This document shows positions 53,684-61,300 of a stretch of DNA of 64,000 nt, in pieces (positions within the stretch are counted from its first letter, which is position 1; the number at the start of each line of letters is the position of its first letter). Source of the stretch: Longispora albida DSM 44784 (GTDB lineage: Bacteria; Actinomycetota; Actinomycetes; Mycobacteriales; Micromonosporaceae). The notes beneath the pieces are model-generated. The model had not been told where the DNA came from and made no database searches. It saw nothing but the letters and a program-made list of their open reading frames with translations. A program made the translations under genes and the position numbers. The stretch is taken from NCBI RefSeq assembly GCF_000379825.1, contig NZ_KB903814.1, positions 558,001 through 622,000 on the forward strand. Reading direction: 5' to 3'.

Positions 53684-53760
53684 GTTGGAGACTTTACCTG
53701 GCTAGTCCAGGCAGGATGCGTCGAAAGTCTCAACCGAAGTTTCAATGGTACGTTTGAGAC
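53684..53760. promoter_or_regulatory. Divergent promoter region with repeated GTTGAGAC-type elements
   Basis: GTCTCAA (53727-53733) and TTGAGAC (53754-53760) form an inverted repeat, and GTTGGAGACTTT (53684-53695) pairs with AAAGTCTCAAC (53724-53734). An inner dyad CCTGG-N5-CCAGG lies at 53697-53711. These are candidate sites for the tandem MerR regulator acting on itself and on the esterase-family gene. Confidence 0.55.
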
Positions 53761-53762
53761 AC

Positions 53763-54896
53763 ATGAGCCAGGACATCCGGAATCTCGTACCCGATTCATG
53801 CACCCTTCTCGGCCTCGGTGAGCCGACACATCAGGAGCCGGCGTTCGGTGCGGTCCGCAACGAACTCTTCGCCCAGCTGGCCGACCTCGGCTTCCGGTCG
53901 ATCGCGCTGGAGAGCGACCGCGTGGCCGCCTTCGCCGTCAACGACTACGTACTCCACGGCGCCGGCACTCTCGACGCCGTGATGCGCGAGGGCTTCTCGC
54001 ACGACTTCGGCGCGCTGGAGGCCAACCGGCGGCTGGTCGCGTGGATGCGCGAGTACAACGAGGACCGGCCGGAGGCGGACCGCCTGACCTTTCACGGTTT
54101 CGACCTGCCGACCGAGAACACGATGGCACCGAGCCCGCGAAGCTACCTCGAGTACGCCCGCGACTACCTCCGCCTCGACACCCTCGACATCGCCGGCGTC
54201 GCCGGAGACGACCATCGCTGGAGCCGGGACGAGGCGATCCTCGACCACACCCGGTCCCCCGGTACCACCCCCGAGGCAGCGCGCCTCCACTCGATCGCCG
54301 AGGACCTGCTCACGAAGCTGCACGCCCGCGCACCAGAGCTGATCGCGCACACCTCGCTCGCCGCCTGGTCCCGCGCCAAGACTCACCTCGACACCGCCCT
54401 CGGGCTGCTCCACTACCACTGGCAGGCCGCGCAGCCCCTCGCGCAGAGTGACCGGATCGCGTTGCTGCTGACCACACGGGACACCTTGATGGCCCGCAAC
54501 GTCCTCGACATCCGCACGGCCGAGGCCAGGCGCGGCCCGACCATGCTCTTCGCCCACAACCTCCACCTGCAACGCGACGCGAGCGCCTGGGGCTCGGGCG
54601 ACCTGAGCGCCCGGTGGTCCGGCGCCGGCGCCATCCTCGACGCTTTCCAGACCGAGAGCTACTTCTTCGTCGCGAGCAGCCTCGGCCGCAGCACGACACT
54701 CAATCTCGGCGAACCCGCCCCGGACACCTACGAGGCCCGCCTCCAGGCCCGCGTCACCGGCTGGGGCCTGATCCCGGCCACCGAACTCCGCCCGGCCCGC
54801 ACCCGCACGGACACCATCCCGCAGCAGGGCTACTTCCCGCTGAACGAGGCCACAGTGGACGGAGCAGACCTGATCCTGCACTGGACCGGAGCCTGA
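53763..54896 (+). CDS. Erythromycin esterase family protein
   Basis: A 377-residue protein of the EreA/EreB-like (TraB/ChaN-related) family. The active-site start is LLGLGEPTHQEPAFGAVRNE, with the Glu and His of GEPTH. Later elements are LTFHGFDLPTENTM and TMLFAHNLHLQRDAS, with the second conserved His. Ere enzymes hydrolyse the macrolide lactone ring, but many relatives act on other or unknown substrates; SuccB-type producers also carry one. ATG 53763 begins the protein. The MerR-type divergent gene suggests induction by a small lipophilic compound. The in-house substrate is unknown. Confidence 0.85.
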   Translation: MSQDIRNLVPDSCTLLGLGEPTHQEPAFGAVRNELFAQLADLGFRSIALESDRVAAFAVNDYVLHGAGTLDAVMREGFSHDFGALEANRRLVAWMREYNEDRPEADRLTFHGFDLPTENTMAPSPRSYLEYARDYLRLDTLDIAGVAGDDHRWSRDEAILDHTRSPGTTPEAARLHSIAEDLLTKLHARAPELIAHTSLAAWSRAKTHLDTALGLLHYHWQAAQPLAQSDRIALLLTTRDTLMARNVLDIRTAEARRGPTMLFAHNLHLQRDASAWGSGDLSARWSGAGAILDAFQTESYFFVASSLGRSTTLNLGEPAPDTYEARLQARVTGWGLIPATELRPARTRTDTIPQQGYFPLNEATVDGADLILHWTGA

Positions 54897-54931
54897 ACGG
54901 GTCGGCATGAACAGCGCTTGCCGCCTTGTCT

Positions 54932-54971
54932 TGTCAGGGCTACCCTGACAGATGTCAGGACAGCCCTGACA
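54932..54971. promoter_or_regulatory. Two phased TGTCAGGG-N3-CCCTGACA operators
   Basis: TGTCAGGGCTACCCTGACA at 54932-54950 is a perfect 8-3-8 palindrome. TGTCAGGACAGCCCTGACA at 54953-54971 is the same with one mismatch. The two start 21 bases apart, i.e. two helical turns, and end 23 bases before the ATG of the zinc-finger/HTH gene. This is a strong candidate for cooperative binding of a dimeric regulator, possibly the gene's own product. Confidence 0.75.
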
Positions 54972-54994
54972 GATTCTGGGTCGAGGAGCCTCCG

Positions 54995-55348
54995 ATGCCC
55001 GCTGCCACTCCCTTGGACCTGCGCTGTTCGTTCTGCGGTAAGACCGAGCCGGAAACCGCCAAGCTGATCGCCGGACCCGGCGTCTACATCTGCGACGAGT
55101 GCGTCGACCTGTGTGTCCGGATCATCAACGACCGGCCTCTCCCGGCCTTCCCCCCGCTCGACGGGAAGTCCGACGAGGAGCTGCTCGCCGACATGGTCCG
55201 GCTCGACGCCTCCCGGGGCCAGGTCGACGAGGCCGTCCACGACCGCGTCCAGCGGCTCAGGAAGCGTGGCGTGACGTGGGCGCGGATCGGGGAGGCCCTC
55301 GGAGTCAGCCGGCAATCAGCCTGGGGACGTTTCTCCGGCGAGGAGTAG
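54995..55348 (+). CDS. ClpX-type zinc finger protein with C-terminal HTH
   Basis: A 117-residue protein. Residues 11-37 form a ClpX C4 zinc-binding domain: CSFCGK, 18 residues between the inner Cys pairs, then CDECVDLC, the exact spacing of ClpX. The C-terminal 50 residues ([20 protein letters not shown] followed by [13 protein letters not shown]) are a helix-turn-helix. There is no AAA ATPase. In ClpX this zinc domain makes dimers and binds adaptors and substrates, so the protein may dimerise through it or be steered to the Clp machine. Tandem operators directly upstream suggest autoregulation. Confidence 0.8.
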   Translation: MPAATPLDLRCSFCGKTEPETAKLIAGPGVYICDECVDLCVRIINDRPLPAFPPLDGKSDEELLADMVRLDASRGQVDEAVHDRVQRLRKRGVTWARIGEALGVSRQSAWGRFSGEE

Positions 55349-55371
55349 CCAGGCGGCCTGCGCCACCGGCC

Positions 55372-55401
55372 ACGGCGGGAGCGCCTAGGCGCTCCCGCCG
55401 T
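55372..55401. terminator. 30-bp palindrome, bidirectional terminator
   Basis: The 30 bases form a perfect palindrome centred on CCTAGG, between the convergent HTH and DUF6624-like genes. It contains the stop codon of the minus-strand gene (55385-55387). Confidence 0.8.
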
Positions 55402-55948
55402 CGTCATCAGTGGCTGCCCAGCGCCGCAGCGCGTCCCGGAGCCAGACCGGAGCTGCGTCCAGGGGCGGCTGGGGTACCGTGCGGGTCTGCTCCTCGGCCC
55501 GGTGCAGCTGATCTGCCAGCCGTGGCACATCCCAGGCCGCCCGGTCGGCATCGGTGGTGGCGGGCTCGACGTCCCACAGCCGCCAGCGGGTGCCGTCGGG
55601 CACGAACTGGGTGCCGAACCTCTGCGGCCTGCCCTGCATCATGAGCCACCGGTCCAGCGCTGCCGCCGCCAGCCATCTGGCCGGCCGGTGTCCCAGATTC
55701 ACGGCCTGCTGTGCGAGCTGGTGGGCTTGGCCGATGTCGTCGAGGCCCTCGCCGTGCTGGAAGATCAGCGCCGCGTGGTAGTAGTCAGCTGGCGCGGACA
55801 CCTCGCCTGCGGCGAGAAGTTCCGTCACCCGCAGCCGGCGCCCGGCATCCCTGGCACGGAGCGCCTCGTACTCCGGGCTGCCGGCCAGCGGATGGTTCTC
55901 CCGGTCGTCCTGATCCGCCCGGAACAGCCGCTCCAGTTCGCTGTTGAT
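55385..55948 (-). CDS. DUF6624-like protein, possible AUC start codon
   Basis: The protein has the DUF6624-like pattern: NSELERLFRADQDDRENHP at the N-terminus, PADYYHAALIFQHGEGLDD in the middle and ALDRWLMMQGRPQRFGTQF later. The function is unknown. The only usual start in frame is GTG 55828, which cuts off about 40 residues of family-like sequence. At 55948 the frame has an ATC codon with GGAGG six bases upstream (SD at 55952-55959 on the complement). This suggests either a rare AUC start giving 187 residues or a damaged start codon. The stop lies inside the shared terminator palindrome. Confidence 0.65.
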   Translation of the reverse strand: MNSELERLFRADQDDRENHPLAGSPEYEALRARDAGRRLRVTELLAAGEVSAPADYYHAALIFQHGEGLDDIGQAHQLAQQAVNLGHRPARWLAAAALDRWLMMQGRPQRFGTQFVPDGTRWRLWDVEPATTDADRAAWDVPRLADQLHRAEEQTRTVPQPPLDAAPVWLRDALRRWAATDDDGGSA

Positions 55949-55986
55949 AAGCCACCTCCGCGCCGGTCCTGCCGTCAGCCCGCCTG

Positions 55987-56589
55987 TCAGGAAGCGATCG
56001 CCGCGATAGCGGCGTACGGCCGGTGCGTACCGTCGCTGGGCCGCAGCATGCGCTCGACTTCCGTGAACCCGGCCTGCGCCAGCCGCTCGGAGAACGCACC
56101 GACGGGCCAGCGATAGGCGGTCGTGACCTTGTGGTCGAAGGCCGCGACCTCTTCACCCTCGAAGAAGCCGAACACCAGCATGGCATCCGGGGCGGCTACG
56201 CGCCGGAACTCGGCGAGCACGCCGCCGAGTTCGCCCGGGGGGAGATGGATCAGCGAGAACCAGGCCAGGATGCCGGCGATGGACTGGTCGGCGGCGGCGA
56301 GGCTGTCGATCGACCCCAGCTGGTACGTACCGTCCGGGTGGGCCGCCCGCGCATGGGCGATGAACTCTGGGACCATGTCGATTCCCGTTGCGTCCGCGCC
56401 CAGCGAGCGCAGGTAGCCGGTGATGTGACCAGGCCCGCAGCCCAGGTCGAGTACCGGGCCAGGCAGGCCAGACAGGTGCCGGCCGATGAAGGCCAGATCG
56501 TCGGCGTGTACCTGTTCTCTCGTACCGAACAGCCCGATGTAGAGCTCCGCTACGGACGCATATGCCTGCCGGACGTGCTCCGTGTTCAC
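55987..56589 (-). CDS. Class I SAM-dependent methyltransferase
   Basis: A 200-residue methyltransferase with the SAM site VLDLGCGPGHITGYLRSLGA, the acidic strand end ATGIDMVPEFIAHAR and IAGILAWFSLIHLPPGELGG as motif II-like block (methyltransf_25 type). The substrate is unknown. The start is GTG 56589 with no clear ribosome site, so a leaderless transcript is possible. It lies upstream of the DUF6624-like gene by 38 bases on the same strand. Confidence 0.85.
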   Translation of the reverse strand: MNTEHVRQAYASVAELYIGLFGTREQVHADDLAFIGRHLSGLPGPVLDLGCGPGHITGYLRSLGADATGIDMVPEFIAHARAAHPDGTYQLGSIDSLAAADQSIAGILAWFSLIHLPPGELGGVLAEFRRVAAPDAMLVFGFFEGEEVAAFDHKVTTAYRWPVGAFSERLAQAGFTEVERMLRPSDGTHRPYAAIAAIAS

Positions 56590-56648
56590 CGCGCGACTAT
56601 ATGGGCCCCCGGAACGGGGCTGTTATGGGGACCACCGGTACACGATGG

Positions 56649-57152
56649 TCAGAAGCCGCCCTTGACCTCTGCGGTCAGCAGGATCTTCTCGTCGGCGAGG
56701 CGGATGCCGATGCTGCCGATGATCCCGCCGGGAATGCCGAAGGCCGCGGTCATGAGGAGGGCGCGGATCACGATGGCTTCGGCGGCGCCGGTGCCCGAGG
56801 AGGTGTCGGTCATCAGCTCGTACATGCCCCGGGTGGCCGCCTGGATGGCGAAGCCGGCGAGGACGTAGCCGACAACGATCAGCAGCCTGCCGAACCGGTC
56901 ACGTGAGCCCCGCCTGCGAGCACCCCGCCACACGTACCTGCCGAGGGTGAAGACGATCGCGCCCCACGCGAACATCGCGAAGGAACCGGTGAAGAGAGCC
57001 GGGCCGTCGCCGTCGAGCGGCCCGCCCGGGTCGGTGAAGGCCCGGTAGAACCCGAGCCCCGCCAGAGCCATGACGGCGAGCCCGGCGAGGATGCCCAGGA
57101 GGCCGAGCAGCCAGAAGACCGGGTTCGGCTGGGGCCGGACCGGGTGGGTCAT
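56649..57152 (-). CDS. Membrane protein of unknown function
   Basis: A 167-residue protein with four predicted membrane helices (starting VFWLLGLLGILAGLAVMALA) and a basic loop RGARRRGSRDRFGR between helices two and three. The C-terminus is a soluble strand (EKILLTAEVKGGF). I do not recognise a family. It diverges from the TrmB-type regulator gene with a 98-base gap. Confidence 0.6.
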   Translation of the reverse strand: MTHPVRPQPNPVFWLLGLLGILAGLAVMALAGLGFYRAFTDPGGPLDGDGPALFTGSFAMFAWGAIVFTLGRYVWRGARRRGSRDRFGRLLIVVGYVLAGFAIQAATRGMYELMTDTSSGTGAAEAIVIRALLMTAAFGIPGGIIGSIGIRLADEKILLTAEVKGGF

Positions 57153-57250
57153 GCCTTCAGTGTCCTCGGCGCTGTCCGCGCTGGCTGTCGGCCATTAGAC
57201 TCACGGCTCTCTATCTCGACGCCGATGTCAGCCGCAGCCGGAGGTCTGGT

Positions 57251-58213
57251 ATGGATCCGCTCCTTGAACCGGTCGGGCTGGGCGAGGTGGAGAGCGCCGT
57301 CTATCTGCGGCTGATCGCGCATCCCCGGCAGACACAGGCCGAGCTGTCGTCGGCGCTGGGCAAGTCGCCGACCCGGGTCCGGGGCGCGCTGGTACTGCTG
57401 ACCGAGGCCGGGCTGGTGAGCAAGCTGCCGACGAGCCCGGCGCGGTACGTGCCGGCCCCGCCGGAGATCGGCATCGACGCCCTCGTGCTCCGCCGCCAGG
57501 AACGGCTGGAGGGGCTGCGGGGCCAGGCCCGGGACCTGGCCCGGCAGATGGCCGACACGCCGCACGGCAGGCCCGGCGACCTGATCGAGGTCATCGAGGG
57601 CGACGCGCCGATCATGCACCACCTGGTGAGCATGCAGCTGGGCGCGCAGCGGGAGGTGGACATCGTGGACTGCCCGCCGTACCTGTTCGGCCAGTCCAGC
57701 GACAACGACGAGGAACGGCAGGCTCTGCGGCGCGGCGTCCGGTACCGGGCGATCTACCACGCTCCCGTGCTGGACCAGCCCGGCAAGCTGGCCAACGTGC
57801 TCGACTTCATCGGGCTGGGCGAGCAGGCCAGGGTCCTGCCGGACATCCACCTCAAAATGATCATTGTGGACCGCCAGCTGGCCATGATCCCGCTCCGGCT
57901 GGCCGAGGCCGAGACGGGTGTACGGATCCTCGTCCGGCAGTCTCCGCTGCTCGACGCGCTGGTGACCTGCTTCGGCCTCCTGTGGGAGGAGGCCGTGCCG
58001 CTCGGCAGCCTGCCAGGGCCGGGCGGACCGGGCGACCGGGACCGCGAGCTGCTGGCGATGCTGGCGGCCGGGCTGAAGGACCGGGCGATCAGCCGGGCAC
58101 TGGGCGTCACCGAACGGACTGTGACCCGCCGCGTGACACAGCTGATGGCGCACCTCGGCGCCCGTACCCGCTTCCAGGCGGCACTCCAGGCCGCGCGGCG
58201 CGGCTGGCTCTGA
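57251..58213 (+). CDS. TrmB-type regulator with C-terminal LuxR HTH
   Basis: A 320-residue regulator with two DNA-binding parts. The N-terminus (LIAHPRQTQAELSSALGKSP, then TRVRGALVLLTEAGLVS) is a TrmB-like winged helix. The middle (about 100-250) resembles the PLD-like effector-binding region of TrmB proteins. The C-terminus (LLAMLAAGLKDRAISRALGV, then TERTVTRRVTQLMAHLGAR) is a LuxR-like helix-turn-helix. In streptomycetes such double-headed proteins often stand next to exported-peptidase or RHS-type genes. Here the RHS gene follows by 153 bases, which makes it a possible target. Confidence 0.85.
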   Translation: MDPLLEPVGLGEVESAVYLRLIAHPRQTQAELSSALGKSPTRVRGALVLLTEAGLVSKLPTSPARYVPAPPEIGIDALVLRRQERLEGLRGQARDLARQMADTPHGRPGDLIEVIEGDAPIMHHLVSMQLGAQREVDIVDCPPYLFGQSSDNDEERQALRRGVRYRAIYHAPVLDQPGKLANVLDFIGLGEQARVLPDIHLKMIIVDRQLAMIPLRLAEAETGVRILVRQSPLLDALVTCFGLLWEEAVPLGSLPGPGGPGDRDRELLAMLAAGLKDRAISRALGVTERTVTRRVTQLMAHLGARTRFQAALQAARRGWL

Positions 58214-58366
58214 GCTGACTGACGTCCCCAATGGACATCACAGAAAGTGACTGATCACAGTGGCAGTGCGGAGAGATTGGTGACGGAAAGTTTTGATTGC
58301 GCCGGGCGCGGAGGTCTCCGTAGGGTCATCGACTGCTGAGTATGTCGAGATCTGGGGAGGGTCTTG

Positions 58367-61300
58367 GTGCTTGCGCGCCGTGGCTTTGCCGTGCCCATTT
58401 TCGTTGCGGCTGTTGCCTTTTCACTGTTACCGGGTGTGCCTGCCCTGGCTGAGCCAGGGCTTGACGCGCCATCTCTGAACGAGAAGACCGTGCCGGTGTC
58501 GCCGGTCGCGCCGAAGACGCTGCCCGCGCCGCCGATGCCCGCCTGGCAGGCTCCGGCGGAGTCGTGGCCTGTGCCGGGTGCGTACGACGCGACCGTGCCG
58601 GAGCTGTCTCCTGACACGCAGGCCGGGCAGATGTCCGCGCCAGCCGGCGAGGGAGGCACGTCCGACAGTGTGTGGTCGAGGGCTGGTACCTCGGCGTTTT
58701 CCGTTCGTGCGAATGCCACCACGTCCACGCTCGCTGCCCGCGAGCCTCGCACGGCGAAGGAGGCCGCTGCCGGGCCGCCGGCTGCGGTGAAGGTCATCGT
58801 CGCCGACCGTACGGTGGCGAAGAAGGCCGGTATCCCCGGTGTCCTGTTCACCGTGAAACGCTCCGACGGCATCACCACACCCGGACGTGTCGGTGTGGGC
58901 CTGGACTACGCGGGTTTCGCGCAGGCGCTGGGCTCGGACTACGCTTCCCGGCTGCGTCTGGTCGCCCTTCCCGGGTGCGCGCTGACCACACCGGAACTCC
59001 CGCAGTGCCAGACACAGACCCCGCTGCCGGACACGGCGAACACGTGGGCCGCCAAGCGTGTCTCTGGCACGGTGACCGCCTACGCCGATCAGGGCTTCTC
59101 GTCGTTCGCCGAAACCCCATCAGGTGCGTACGCGGCGACCACCGGGCCGGGATCGTTCGCGTCCACGCCGCTGTCGATGGCGGGTTCGTGGTCTGCGGGC
59201 AGTCAGTCCGGGGACTTCTCCTACTCGGTGCCGATGGGTGTGCCGAAGTCGGCGGCTGGCCTCGACCCGAAGATCGCCCTGACTTACTCGTCGCAGTCGA
59301 CGGACTCCCGCACCCTCGCGACCCAGGGCCAGACAAGCTGGGCTGGTGAGGGCTGGGACCTGACGATGGGGTTCATCGAACGGCAGTTCACCTCGTGTAC
59401 TGGCATGCCGAACCCGGGTGACCTGTGCTACGCCTCCGACCACGTCACGATGAATCTCGGCGGTAAGTCCACCCAGCTGATCGTCGACAACAACACCGGG
59501 CAGTTCAAGCCCGTGAACGACGACGGGTCGAAAGTCGAGCGCCTCAACGGTGCCGCCAACAGCGAAGGCGGTAACGGCGAGCATTGGAAGATCACCACGG
59601 TCGACGGTACGCAGTACTGGTTCGGGCTTGGTGGCCGGTGGGGTGTGGACAACGGTGATGTCACCAAGTCGGCGTGGATGACGCCGGTGTGGGCCACGCA
59701 GTCGCATCACCGCTGCTACAACGCGAACTACGCCGATTCCCATTGCCGGCGGGCGTGGCGGTGGAACCTGGACTACGTCTTGGACGCCAAGGGCAACTCG
59801 ATGACGTTGTTCTACGAGCGTGAGCAGAACTGGTACGGCGCCTACAACAACACCATCCCCTACCTCGTCGACCGTGGCGGTTACCTGTCGCGGATCGAGT
59901 ACGGCACCCGTCAGGGCGCTGAGGGTGGCGGCGCGCCGTACCGGGTGCTGTTCGCCCCGGCCGAGCGGTGTTTCGTAACGGTGTGCAGCGGTAACAGCGC
60001 AGGCTGGCCCGACACCCCCTGGGACTTGTTCTGCTACTCGACGGGCTGCCCGAACAACCAGTCCCCCACGTTCTGGACCTCGGTGCGGCTCGCGTCGGTG
60101 ACGACCCAGTACTGGGTTCCGCCCAAGGACGCCATCCCGGGCTTCTACCAGCAGGCCGACCAATGGCGGCTCAAGCACTGGTTCCCCGACCCCGGTGACA
60201 ACACGGCACCGTCCCTGTGGCTGGGATCGATCGAGCACACCGGCGGCTACTCCGGTAACAGCCTCGACTCACCAGTCCTGTACTTCGACGGGCAGGCGAA
60301 GCCGAACCGGGTGGACTACAACACGGCTGAGGCTGTGCCGCCGATGAACAAGTACCGCCTGTTCCGCATCACCCCGTCCACCGGGTCGCAGACGATCGTC
60401 ACCTACGACGCCAACGACACTTCCGGCGTGGGCTGCTCGGCCACGCTCATCCCGCAGTCGGCTGTGGCCAATGACCGCCGGTGCTTCCCGCAGTACTTCA
60501 CCCTCGATCCGAAGAACACGACGAACGGCAGCGGGTGGGGCTGGTTCCACAAGTACGTCGTGGCCACCGTGAAGGAAGTCGACGTCACTGGCGGCGGCCC
60601 GGATGAGTGGTGGACGTACAACTACAGCAACGAAGGCTCCTCTACGACGGCGCTGTGGCGGCACGACGAGAGCCACACGCAGCTCGACTACAACAAGCGG
60701 TCGTGGAACAAGTGGCAGGGCTACACGACCGTCCACACCTGGCACGGCAGCGGCAGTTCCGTCGAGTACTCCACCAAACGGTACTTCCGTGGCATGCACG
60801 GAGACCGGACCAACAGCAGCGGCGGCACCCGCACCGTCACCCTGACCGACAGCTGGGGCAATGTCCTCGAAGACTCCGAATGGCTCGCAGGCGTCGTCCG
60901 TGAGGAATACACCTACGACAACTCCGGCCCGACACCCCAGGCACGCCAGCACATCGTGCACAAGACGTATGCGATGAACACGTCCTGGCAGCCCTCCTGG
61001 GGCGGCTACTCCGGACACCAGGTCCGCGAGAAAGAAACCATCACCGCCACCCACATCGCCGCAGAGAACCGCTGGCGGCAGACCACAACCGGGTACGACT
61101 ACGACTCCTACGGCCTGGTCACGGCAACGAGGGACCTCGGTGACACCGGCACCACCGCTGACGACACCTGCACCACCACCGAATACGCCCGTGACACCAC
61201 CCGGCACCTGATCGACTACATATCGCAGACACTCACCACCAACTGCGCGCCGAACCCGGCCGATGCCGACTACTTCGGCGGCACCCAGCTGAAGTACGAC

